Source of the DNA: Acidobacteria bacterium 13_2_20CM_2_57_6
GTDB taxonomy: Bacteria; Acidobacteriota; Terriglobia; Acidiferrales; UBA7541
Assembly (NCBI GenBank): GCA_001917435.1
Contig: MNEA01000049.1
Location: 1-36,280, forward strand
DNA length: 36,280 nt
Direction: 5' to 3'
The translations under genes and the position numbers were made by a program. Positions 7,225-14,548 of this stretch are shown piece after piece. A model generated the notes under the pieces. It had not been told where the DNA came from. It saw only the letters and a program-made list of their open reading frames with translations, and ran no database searches. The stretch's first letter is position 1. Every line of letters begins with the position of its first letter.

Positions 7225-9888
7225 ATGAAAAACCGTCCTTTTCGATTTCTCACCGTAGTTCTGTGCCTGACCTTCGGCGAGTCGAGTTTGACTGCACAAA
7301 CTGCGTCGAACACTTCCGCGGCGAAGGAACCCGCTCGCGCCGCATATCTCGACCCGAGCCTTCCCTTGGAGCAGCGCGTGAACGATCTGGTTTCGCGCAT
7401 GACCCTGGAAGAGAAGGTCTCGCAGATGCAAGACGTGGCGCCAGCAATTCCCCGCCTCAGCATTCCTGCGTACAACTGGTGGAACGAGGGCTTGCACGGC
7501 GTGGCGCGGGCGGGGAATGCAACCGTCTTTCCCCAAGCCATCGGCCTCGCAGCCACTTGGGATACAGATTTGATCCATCGTGTCGCCGATGTGATTTCCA
7601 CGGAAGCGCGGGCCAAATATAACGACGCCATCCAGCATGGAAACACTGGCCGCTATTACGGCCTCACCTTCTGGTCGCCGAATATCAATATTTTTCGCGA
7701 TCCGCGTTGGGGACGCGGCCAAGAAACCTACGGCGAAGATCCTTATCTCACCAGCCGCATCGGAGTGGCCTTCGTTACCGGCTTGCAAGGCGATGATCCG
7801 CGCTATTTGAAAACAGTCTCGACACCCAAGCACTTTGCCGTCCACAGCGGCCCTGAAGTTTTGCGGCATCGCTTTAATGTGCCGGTTTCCCCGCACGATT
7901 TTGCGGACACCTATACTCCCGCGTTTCGCGCCACGATTATGGAAGGCAAGGCCGATTCGGTAATGTGCGCGTACAACTCCGTGCGCAGCGAACCGGCGTG
8001 CGCGAATCACCTGCTCTTTGACGCTCTGCGCAACAAATGGGGCTTCAAAGGGTATGTTGTTTCCGATTGCTGGGCCATCAGCGACCTTCACCAGGGCCAC
8101 GGATTCGTCTTAACTCTCGAACAAGCCGCGGCACTCGCCGTGAAAGCGGGAACGGACCTGAGTTGCGGGCCCGAATTTGGCGCTCTGCCCTTCGCAGTTC
8201 GGAATCGCTTGCTTTCGAACGACGACATCGATCGCGGCGTGAAACGCCTGTTCGAAGCGCGGTTCCGCCTCGGCATGTTCGACCCGCCGGAGCGCGTCCC
8301 TTGGTCGAAACTGACCATCGCGGACAACGACACTCCTGCGCATCGCCAACTCGCTCTCGAAGCCGCGCGCAAATCGGTCGTCCTCTTGAAAAATGACGGC
8401 AATATGCTGCCGCTGAAATCTTCCGTGAAGGCCATCGCGGTCGTCGGCCCTAACGCTGATTCTCTAAGCGTCCTCCTCGGCAACTACAACGGCAACCCCT
8501 CGAGCTACACCACCATTATCGATGGCATTCGAAAACGCTTTCGCGGCGCCAAGATTCTCACCGCCATGGGAGCCCCGGTCACGGAAACGAGCGCGGTTGT
8601 TATTCCGTCCGAGTACCTTCGCACGAGTGGGCCGAATTCCCAGCCCGGCTTGAACGCGGAATACTTTGCGAACATCAATTTTTCAGCTGCTCCGGTGTTG
8701 AAGCGCGTGGACGCAAGCGTGGATTTCGAATGGAACAATGTCTCGCCCGGTCCCGGAGTTCCCGCTGGGAATTATTCCATTCGCTGGACTGGCGAACTGG
8801 TCCCACCGGTCGATGGCGACTACCGCCTGGGCGCCAGCACCGACGGCGGCTACCGGATTTACCTGGACGGAAAAAAGTTTGTTGATGATTCCGCGCCACA
8901 TGGCACGCGTACAATGACTACTCTCGTCCATCTTCAGGCTGGTCATCCTTATCCGATTCGAATCGAGTACTTCCACTCCTGGTGGGAAGCCACCGCGAGG
9001 CTCCTCTGGTTGCCGCCCAATCTCACGCAAGACGCCGTCAATGCCGCGCGCAAAGCGGATATCGTGATCGCAGTCGTTGGCATAACTGCTCAATTCGAAG
9101 GCGAGGAAAGCGATTCCAGTGATCCTGGCTTTTTCGGCGGCGATCGCCTGGACCTCAATCTTCCGCGGCCTCAAGAAGAGCTTCTCGAATCCGTCGCGGC
9201 TACGGGAAAGCCTTTGATCGTTATTCTCACAAACGGCAGCGCGCTGTCCGTGAACTGGGCACAGCAGCACGCGGCTGCAATTCTTGAAGCCTGGTATCCC
9301 GGCGAGGAAGGCGGCGCCGCCGTCGCGGATGTTCTTTCCGGCGAATACAATCCCGCGGGAAGACTTCCGGTCACGTTTTATCAATCCGTCGTGCAGCTTC
9401 CGCCGTTTGGCAATTACTCCATGTCTGGCCGCACGTATCGCTACTTCACGGAGCCTCCGCTTTACTCTTTCGGATACGGTTTGAGTTTTTCGTCGTTCAA
9501 TTATTCCGACGCAAAGGTGAGCCAGGCGAAGGTCGCTGCGGACGGTACGGTCACTGTCTCCGTTCGCGTAACCAACGCCGGTTCCGTCCCTGGCGATGAA
9601 GTGGTGCAACTTTATCTCGCGCATCCGGGCGTTGAGGGCGCTCCGATTCGTGCGCTGTCGGGATTCCAGCGCATCCATCTCGACGCTGCTGCTTCCAAAA
9701 CCGTGGATTTCATTTTGCGCGACCGTGATTTGAGCATCGTCGATGAATCCGGCGCCCGGAGCATCGTCCCTGGCGCGGTCGATGTTTGGATCGGCGGCGG
9801 CCAACCGATCGCCGGTCCCGGTCAACCTCCAAGTAAAGGCGCCCGGGCATCATTCGAAATCACTTCCGCCGCAACCTTAGAGGAATAG
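7225..9888 (+). CDS. Secreted GH3 beta-glycosidase with inserted PA14 domain
   Basis: An 887-residue exported enzyme. A signal peptide covers about residues 1-24 (cleavage after SLTA). The GH3 TIM barrel (about 45-350) shows NEGLHGVARAG (87-97), RDPRWGRGQETYGEDP (158-173) and KHFAVH (202-207). The catalytic nucleophile is predicted as D281 in VVSDCWAIS. The alpha/beta sandwich follows, with VVLLKNDGNMLPL, and is split by a PA14 lectin-like domain (about 473-597, with TDGGYRIYLDG). The acid/base region GEESDSSD lies near 626-633, and a fibronectin-III-like domain closes the protein. This order is typical of plant-xylan or beta-glucan acting GH3 enzymes. The substrate is not determined. A secreted deacetylase follows 20 bases after the stop, suggesting joint action on a modified glycan. 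Confidence 0.92.
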   Translation: MKNRPFRFLTVVLCLTFGESSLTAQTASNTSAAKEPARAAYLDPSLPLEQRVNDLVSRMTLEEKVSQMQDVAPAIPRLSIPAYNWWNEGLHGVARAGNATVFPQAIGLAATWDTDLIHRVADVISTEARAKYNDAIQHGNTGRYYGLTFWSPNINIFRDPRWGRGQETYGEDPYLTSRIGVAFVTGLQGDDPRYLKTVSTPKHFAVHSGPEVLRHRFNVPVSPHDFADTYTPAFRATIMEGKADSVMCAYNSVRSEPACANHLLFDALRNKWGFKGYVVSDCWAISDLHQGHGFVLTLEQAAALAVKAGTDLSCGPEFGALPFAVRNRLLSNDDIDRGVKRLFEARFRLGMFDPPERVPWSKLTIADNDTPAHRQLALEAARKSVVLLKNDGNMLPLKSSVKAIAVVGPNADSLSVLLGNYNGNPSSYTTIIDGIRKRFRGAKILTAMGAPVTETSAVVIPSEYLRTSGPNSQPGLNAEYFANINFSAAPVLKRVDASVDFEWNNVSPGPGVPAGNYSIRWTGELVPPVDGDYRLGASTDGGYRIYLDGKKFVDDSAPHGTRTMTTLVHLQAGHPYPIRIEYFHSWWEATARLLWLPPNLTQDAVNAARKADIVIAVVGITAQFEGEESDSSDPGFFGGDRLDLNLPRPQEELLESVAATGKPLIVILTNGSALSVNWAQQHAAAILEAWYPGEEGGAAVADVLSGEYNPAGRLPVTFYQSVVQLPPFGNYSMSGRTYRYFTEPPLYSFGYGLSFSSFNYSDAKVSQAKVAADGTVTVSVRVTNAGSVPGDEVVQLYLAHPGVEGAPIRALSGFQRIHLDAAASKTVDFILRDRDLSIVDESGARSIVPGAVDVWIGGGQPIAGPGQPPSKGARASFEITSAATLEE

Positions 9889-9908
9889 GAATTATCTTCG
9901 GGATTGCC

Positions 9909-10889
9909 ATGAAGTTTGATCACTATATGGGTTCAAAGAATCGGCCAATGATCCGAGGCCGCATCACAATTTTGCTTTTCTTCTGTCTTGCGTGTGCTCT
10001 TCTCGACGCGCACGCGCAGGACGCTGGCAAGACGCTCGCCGAAAGGCTCGGTTTCTCCCGCGACGCCAAGCTCCTGATCGTCCACGCCGACGACGTTGGC
10101 GTTACGCATTCCGTGAACTCCGCAACCATCAAGGCTCTCGATACCGGGCTCGTCAACTCGGCCAGCATAATGGTTCCCTGCCCGTGGTTTCCGGAAATTG
10201 CCGATTATGCCAAATCTCATCCGGCTCTCGATTTCGGCCTTCACCTTACGCTGACCAGCGAGCGCATCTACTACCGCTGGGGGCCCGTCGCTTCGAAAGA
10301 CAGAGTTTCGGGCCTGGTCGACGAGAACGGTTATTTCCATCACGACTGGACGCTGTCCACAAAAATAAATCCACAAGAAGTCGAATTAGAGCTTCGCGCG
10401 CAAATTGACCGTGCTTATGCGATGGGGATTCATCCTACTCATCTTGACTCGCATCAATATCGCCTCATCAGTAGTGGTAAGGACCTTTTCGAAGTGTTTC
10501 TTCGCGTTGCGCATGCTTACAAGCTTCCTTTTTTCGTTGCGCGAGACTGGTTCAAGGAACAATCCTATCTGGAATCCAGTCTGACTCCCGCTGATATCGT
10601 TCTCGATCACACCATTACCATCGCTCCCACCGTTCCTCCGGAAAAATGGGCGGAGTTCTACAAGACCGCGCTGAGAAATCTTCAACCCGGCGTCACCGAA
10701 TTCGTCATCCACGTCGCTTTCGCCGATGACGAAATGAAAGCCGCAACGCGTGAGCGCGACACCTGGGGTGCTGCCTGGCGTCAGCGCGATTTCGATTTTT
10801 TCACCAGCTCCGAATTTCGCCAGTTGCTTCAGGAACAAAACATCAAGCTCGTCACCTGGCGGCAACTGGCCAACACGGCCCATCCCTAA
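9909..10889 (+). CDS. Secreted ChbG/YdjC-type carbohydrate deacetylase
   Basis: A 326-residue protein with a hydrophobic export segment (about 19-36, ending AHAQ). The body matches the YdjC/ChbG/HpnK fold: VHADDVGVTHSVN (58-70), GLHLTLT (110-116) and THLDSHQ (177-183) supply the metal and catalytic residues (D61/D62, H112, H178, H182). Family members remove N-acetyl groups from amino sugars or related lipids. Most ChbG proteins are cytoplasmic, so the export signal is notable. The start could be the ATG at 9909, 9927 or 9948; the last gives the most usual signal peptide. The gene directly follows the GH3 gene and is probably its operon partner. Confidence 0.85.
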   Translation: MKFDHYMGSKNRPMIRGRITILLFFCLACALLDAHAQDAGKTLAERLGFSRDAKLLIVHADDVGVTHSVNSATIKALDTGLVNSASIMVPCPWFPEIADYAKSHPALDFGLHLTLTSERIYYRWGPVASKDRVSGLVDENGYFHHDWTLSTKINPQEVELELRAQIDRAYAMGIHPTHLDSHQYRLISSGKDLFEVFLRVAHAYKLPFFVARDWFKEQSYLESSLTPADIVLDHTITIAPTVPPEKWAEFYKTALRNLQPGVTEFVIHVAFADDEMKAATRERDTWGAAWRQRDFDFFTSSEFRQLLQEQNIKLVTWRQLANTAHP

Positions 10890-10978
10890 GTCCTTCGTTC
10901 GCGCCCGCCTCGCCTTTCCTTCGGGTGCAAGTTCGCGGTATTTTCTATTTGAGGCTCTCATTCGAATGGAGCGCATGC

Positions 10979-11434
10979 ATGCTGGCTGAACCGGATCCGC
11001 AAGAGAAATCTGCCTTCAAGAATCCCTTTCTTTATTCATGGACTGTCCTTGGCCTCGTCGCTCTGGCGGTTTGCCTCATCCTTCTTTCGCGCTGGAGGGA
11101 GAATCGCGACATCGAAAGACGCGCCGCCGAACAGCAAACCGAGAAACAGCGGGAACAGGATCGCGCCGCATTGGAGCAAATGGGCGGCAAGGAACTCGCC
11201 ATCCAAAATTTCTACGCCATCCCCGGAGTGATTCGGCGCGGCGAATCCGTCCAGTTGTGCTACGGCGTGGCCAACGCCAAGACCGTCAAGCTGGAGCCTC
11301 AATCCAATCCCGTGTGGCCTTCCTACTCCCGCTGTGTGGATGTAACTCCCACAAAATCAACGACCTACACGCTGACCATCGCCGACGCCGCAGGCAATAC
11401 CAAGACCCAGAGCTTCGAAGTGAAAGTCCGCTAA
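10979..11434 (+). CDS. Membrane-anchored protein with Ig-like domain
   Basis: From the ATG at 10979 the protein has 151 residues; a GTG at 10925 would add 18. One transmembrane segment lies at about 20-38 (VLGLVALAVCLILL). A charged helical stretch follows (about 40-70, rich in E, R, Q and K), then a compact beta domain with the strand pattern VKLEPQSNP and TTYTLTIADAAGNTKTQSFE, as in bacterial Ig-like folds. The topology suggests one membrane anchor, a coiled stalk and an extracytoplasmic domain. Two cysteines in the domain (QLCYG, SRCVD) could form a disulfide. I do not recognise a named family. It follows the deacetylase by about 90 bases. Confidence 0.7.
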   Translation: MLAEPDPQEKSAFKNPFLYSWTVLGLVALAVCLILLSRWRENRDIERRAAEQQTEKQREQDRAALEQMGGKELAIQNFYAIPGVIRRGESVQLCYGVANAKTVKLEPQSNPVWPSYSRCVDVTPTKSTTYTLTIADAAGNTKTQSFEVKVR

Positions 11435-11475
11435 CCTCCTGCAGTCCCTCTTCGCGCCAATTCTTGTTCTCCCCC

Positions 11476-11505
11476 TTGTGACTTCAATTCCCCCGCATCT
11501 ATAAT
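11476..11505 (+). promoter_or_regulatory. Sigma-70-type promoter of greA
   Basis: TTGTGA at 11476-11481 and a perfect TATAAT at 11500-11505 are spaced by 18 bases, the best match to the housekeeping consensus in the window. It leaves a leader of about 70 bases before the ATG at 11584. Confidence 0.75.
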
Positions 11506-11583
11506 GTCTTGAGCGGGGTACGGGAGGCCGTCGGCTGGTCCCGGACTCCGCGGACTTTTTTAGCGAACAGACAACCAACTGCC

Positions 11584-12063
11584 ATGTCCGACCCACTAGC
11601 CAAGATCAAGAAGAAGCTCCAGGACGAAATCGACCAGCTCTCGCACGAGCTTAGCGTCGAGCTTCCCAAGGAAATCGCCGTCGCCCGCGCCCACGGTGAC
11701 CTCTCCGAGAACGCTGAGTACAAATTCGCCAAGGAGCGCCAGAGCTTCGTCAACCTCAAGATCACTCATCTCAAGAAGCGCATGGGCGATCTCAGCATGC
11801 TGAACCTCACCAATATCCCGAAGGACCGCTCCGGCTATGGTTCACGCATCGTCGTGCTCGACGTGCAGCGCGATGCGAAAATCGAATACACGCTGGTCAG
11901 CAGCGAGGAAGCCGACGCCGAGAAGGGCCTCATTTCCACCACCTCTCCGATCGGCAAAGCCCTGCTGAACCGCAAGGTCGGCGACGAAATCGAAGTTGCG
12001 ACTCCCGCCGGCAAAAAAGAATTTGAAGTCGTCCGCCTCGTCACCATCCACGACGGCGAATAA
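11584..12063 (+). CDS. greA: Transcription elongation factor GreA
   Basis: A 159-residue protein with the GreA layout. The N-terminal antiparallel coiled coil runs to about residue 75 and carries the acidic tip ARAHGDLSENAEYKFAKERQ (about 34-53), where Asp and Glu reach into the RNA polymerase secondary channel. The C-terminal FKBP-like domain follows (about 85-159), with GKALLNRKVGDEIEV. GreA stimulates cleavage of backtracked RNA and rescues stalled polymerase. The ATG at 11584 is preferred over an upstream in-frame start at 11509, because translation from there would begin in the predicted promoter leader. A near-consensus promoter lies just upstream. Confidence 0.93.
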   Translation: MSDPLAKIKKKLQDEIDQLSHELSVELPKEIAVARAHGDLSENAEYKFAKERQSFVNLKITHLKKRMGDLSMLNLTNIPKDRSGYGSRIVVLDVQRDAKIEYTLVSSEEADAEKGLISTTSPIGKALLNRKVGDEIEVATPAGKKEFEVVRLVTIHDGE

Positions 12064-12124
12064 ACCTTCTGGCTGTTCCGGGCGTCCAACTAGACAAAAC
12101 CATGTGGGCCGCCTGTGAGGATTT

Positions 12125-12445
12125 ATGAATTGGGGAGCAGGCCCGGCGCTCGGGCTCCTGACTGTCTTCGGCTACCTTTTGTTTCTGGCTGGCGCCACCT
12201 TAGTGTGGCGTAACCGTGCCGATTTCTCCGTGTGGTTCCACGATGAGCTGTCGTTTTTCCGGCGCAACTTTTCCCGCTACACGCCGGCCGGACCGTTCTA
12301 CGCCATCCGCGAAGAATCGCGCTTCAGGGCGATTCCGGTTTCCTTCGTGCGGTCCATCGCGCGCTTCCCGCGTAGCCGCATCAACGGCCCAGCCATCCTT
12401 CTCTTCCTCGGCTTCCTTCTCTTCGTCCTCGATTTCTTCGTCTGA
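12125..12445 (+). CDS. Small two-TM membrane protein of unknown function
   Basis: The product is 106 residues, with hydrophobic segments at about 7-27 and 88-105 and a basic, aromatic-rich loop between (FHDELSFFRRNF). Both termini are hydrophobic, and the central loop is probably cytoplasmic by the positive-inside rule. A GAGG ribosome site lies a few bases before ATG. I do not recognise the family. It lies 61 bases after greA and may be co-transcribed with it. Confidence 0.6.
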   Translation: MNWGAGPALGLLTVFGYLLFLAGATLVWRNRADFSVWFHDELSFFRRNFSRYTPAGPFYAIREESRFRAIPVSFVRSIARFPRSRINGPAILLFLGFLLFVLDFFV

Positions 12446-12456
12446 TGTTTTCTCCA

Positions 12457-12483
12457 CTCTGCGTACTCCGTGTCCTCTGCGTT
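12457..12483. repeat. Dispersed CTCTGCG repeat, copy 1
   Basis: CTCTGCG at 12457-12463 and CTCTGCGTT at 12475-12483 frame an ACTCCG core. A very similar element is at 17798-17824. A long pyrimidine-rich tract follows to about 12560 with no gene. Confidence 0.6.
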
Positions 12484-12583
12484 AAATCTTTGGCCTTTTT
12501 TCTTTTCTTCCTTTCCTCTGTCCTTCTTCACTTCTTTCGTCCTCTCCTAGACAAACCGCTATCCCTTTGCCATCCTCATCTCG

Positions 12584-13519
12584 ATGAAACCATCCCTCAT
12601 TGTTCACGGTGGCGCGTGGAACATTCCCGACGAGACCGTTGACGCCTGCAAGTCCGGCTGCCACCGCGCTCTCGCCGCCGGCTGGTCCATTCTAGCGCAC
12701 GGCGGCTCCGCCCTTGACGCCATCGAGGCCGCCACCATGGTCCTCGAAGACGATTCCGTCTTCGACGCCGGTTATGGCTCGCACCTTACTCTGGACGGCC
12801 ACGTCGAATGCGACGCCATCGTCATGAACGGCGCAACGCTGCGCGCCGGCGCCGCCGCCACTTTGCACCGCGTCAAAAATCCTATTCAGCTCGCGCGCAA
12901 AATTCTGGAAAACTGCCCGCACATGATGCTCGTCGCCGAAGGCGCGGAGCGCTTCGCAAAACAACACGGCATGAAGCTGTGCAAGCCGGAGGAATTGGTC
13001 AGCAAAGCTGAGCGCGAAGCGTGGATGAAATGCAAATCCGACAAGCACGCCGCCAAGCATCACCGCGGCCACGAACAGGGAACGGTCGGCGCCGTCGCCC
13101 TCGACGCCAACGGATGCCTTTTCGCCGCCACTTCCACGGGCGGAACTTGCTGCAAACTTCCCGGCCGCGTCGGCGATTCGCCGCTCATCGGCTGCGGCTG
13201 CTATGCCGACTCCGAAGCTGGCGGCGTCTCCTGCACCGGTTACGGCGAAGCCATCATGAAAGTGGTCCTCGCCAAATCCACCGTCGATCTTCTTCGCGGT
13301 CCGGTCACTTGCTTGGACACGCGTCCCAACATTTCCTGCGGAGCTTCCACCGCCGATCTCGCGGCACGCGAAGCTATCCATCTTTTCGCCAAGCGCACAC
13401 ACGCCACCGGTGGACTCATCCTCCTCGACCGCCACGGCAATCCCGGCTTTGCCTTTAACACCGCCCGGATGGCCTACGGATTCGTCGCCCCGGACGGCTC
13501 CTTCCTCACCGCTGTCTGA
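12584..13519 (+). CDS. Isoaspartyl peptidase / plant-type L-asparaginase
   Basis: A 311-residue Ntn-hydrolase of the asparaginase-2 family. Landmarks are VHGGAW (7-12), GSALDAIEAA (41-50), AGYGSHL (62-68), the autocleavage site before T167 in HEQGTVGAVALD, and substrate residues in STGGT (184-188) and GRVGDSPLIGCG (194-205). The precursor cleaves itself before T167, which becomes the N-terminal nucleophile. The enzyme then hydrolyses isoaspartyl dipeptides and asparagine in the cytoplasm. A linker before the cleavage site is Lys/His-rich (KSDKHAAKHHRGHEQ), as usual. No export signal is seen. Length and motifs are complete. Confidence 0.92.
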   Translation: MKPSLIVHGGAWNIPDETVDACKSGCHRALAAGWSILAHGGSALDAIEAATMVLEDDSVFDAGYGSHLTLDGHVECDAIVMNGATLRAGAAATLHRVKNPIQLARKILENCPHMMLVAEGAERFAKQHGMKLCKPEELVSKAEREAWMKCKSDKHAAKHHRGHEQGTVGAVALDANGCLFAATSTGGTCCKLPGRVGDSPLIGCGCYADSEAGGVSCTGYGEAIMKVVLAKSTVDLLRGPVTCLDTRPNISCGASTADLAAREAIHLFAKRTHATGGLILLDRHGNPGFAFNTARMAYGFVAPDGSFLTAV

Positions 13520-13527
13520 TCCCCCCT

Positions 13528-13556
13528 CGTCATTCCGAGCGCAGCGAGGAATCTCT
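13528..13556. repeat. REP-like intergenic element
   Basis: CGTCATTCCGAGCGCAGCGA begins at 13528 and continues into GGAATCTC. ATTCC at 13532-13536 pairs with GGAAT at 13548-13552 around a GCGC-centred loop. From memory, near-identical strings occur between genes in many bacteria. It lies in the 99-base gap between the asparaginase and VOC genes. Confidence 0.55.
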
Positions 13557-13585
13557 CTTCACGCAATCGTGTCGCCTCTCCGGAA

Positions 13586-13594
13586 TGCTAGAAT
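13586..13594 (+). promoter_or_regulatory. Extended -10 promoter of the VOC gene
   Basis: TGCTAGAAT is an extended -10 element (TGn plus TAGAAT at 13589-13594). The expected -35 site is poor (ATCGTG near 13566-13571). The ATG is 24 bases downstream. Confidence 0.5.
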
Positions 13595-13618
13595 GTCGGC
13601 CCTCTGGAGAAACCGCGT

Positions 13619-13981
13619 ATGCCCACGTTTGCGAACGGGAAAATCTGCTACCTCGAGATGCCCGCGACAGACATTGCGCGTTCGGCAGAGTTCTACAAGG
13701 GCGTGTTCGGTTGGACCATCCGGAAGCGGGGCGATGGCAGCACCGCTTTTGACGATTCGGTCAACGAAGTCAGCGGCACGTGGGTGCTCGGCCGCCCGCC
13801 GTCAGGTAAGCCCGGACTGCTCTTTTACATCATGGTGGACAGCGTGGCCGCGGCCGTGGATGCGGTCGTGGCTCACGGCGGCGAGATTGTGCAGCCGATC
13901 GGCGCGGACGCACCCGAGATCACCGCCCGGTTCCGCGATCCGGGCGGAAACGTGATCGGCCTCTACCAGCAACCCGCCTGA
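13619..13981 (+). CDS. Glyoxalase/bleomycin-resistance (VOC) family protein
   Basis: This 120-residue protein has the VOC fold: EMPATDIARSAEFYKGVFGW (about 13-32) is the first beta-alpha-beta unit, and the closing RDPGGNVIGLYQQPA is the typical last strand. Members are metal-dependent lyases, isomerases, dioxygenases or drug-binding proteins, so the substrate cannot be named. GGAG lies about a dozen bases before ATG. Its last 39 bases, including the stop, are nearly repeated at 17251-17289, where no VOC gene is present. Confidence 0.88.
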   Translation: MPTFANGKICYLEMPATDIARSAEFYKGVFGWTIRKRGDGSTAFDDSVNEVSGTWVLGRPPSGKPGLLFYIMVDSVAAAVDAVVAHGGEIVQPIGADAPEITARFRDPGGNVIGLYQQPA

Positions 13982-14016
13982 CGCTAATCGTTCTTTTCGA
14001 GGTCGCCCTGAGAATC

Positions 14017-14505
14017 TTGACCGAAGACAGGAAGCGCGTGGTCACCGACCAGCGGCTCGCCTTCGTGGCTACGGTATGTCCTGACGGTACTCCCAACTTG
14101 TCGCCCAAGGGCACGACCACGGTATGGGACGACGATCACATCGTCTTTGCTGTTATCCGCTCCCCCGCGACGGTCTCCAATCTGAGGCGCAATCCGTCGA
14201 CGGAGATCAACGTCGTCGATCCAATCGTGCGCAAGGGCTACCGCTTCAAGGGCGTCGCCTCCGTTCTCACGGAGGGAGCCCTGTTTGAACGAATCCTGGA
14301 TTTCTATCGCGCGGAACGCAATCTCGACGAAAGCCGCATTAAGATTAGGTCATTTGTACTCGTCAAGATCAACGAAGCTATGCCGGTCGATTCTCCCGCC
14401 TGCGATTTGGGCCAGAGCGAAGAGCAGGTGCGAGAGAAATGGCAGCGCTACTTTAATTGGCTGCAACGCAATATCGCCGCCACCCGCCGCAACGAAACGT
14501 CATAG
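14017..14505 (+). CDS. Pyridoxamine 5'-phosphate oxidase-like flavin protein
   Basis: A 162-residue split-barrel protein with the PNPOx-like opening LAFVATVCPDGTPNLSPKG (about 11-29) and IVFAVIRSPATVSNLRRNP (about 42-60). Relatives bind FMN or F420 and reduce varied substrates, and many have no known role. The gene starts with TTG at 14017. A GAGG at 13999-14002 would fit better with a CTG at 14008, three codons upstream in frame. It lies 35 bases after the VOC gene and is probably in the same transcript. Confidence 0.82.
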   Translation: MTEDRKRVVTDQRLAFVATVCPDGTPNLSPKGTTTVWDDDHIVFAVIRSPATVSNLRRNPSTEINVVDPIVRKGYRFKGVASVLTEGALFERILDFYRAERNLDESRIKIRSFVLVKINEAMPVDSPACDLGQSEEQVREKWQRYFNWLQRNIAATRRNETS

Positions 14506-14548
14506 CCTCTTCCAGAAACCGCATGACGCTCCGGGAGGGCCAGCGGGA

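Noticed and set aside
7054..8100. Antisense open frame of about 348 codons over the ICMT-GH3 junction
   Set aside because: It crosses two real genes on the opposite strand and shows no family resemblance.
8683..9825. Long antisense open frame opposite the GH3 gene
   Set aside because: It shadows conserved GH3 and PA14 sequence, and its translation is low-complexity and Arg/Ala/Gly-rich.
13410..13955. 181-codon open frame crossing from the asparaginase end into the VOC gene
   Set aside because: It is out of frame with both genes, runs through a REP-like element and contains no recognisable sequence.
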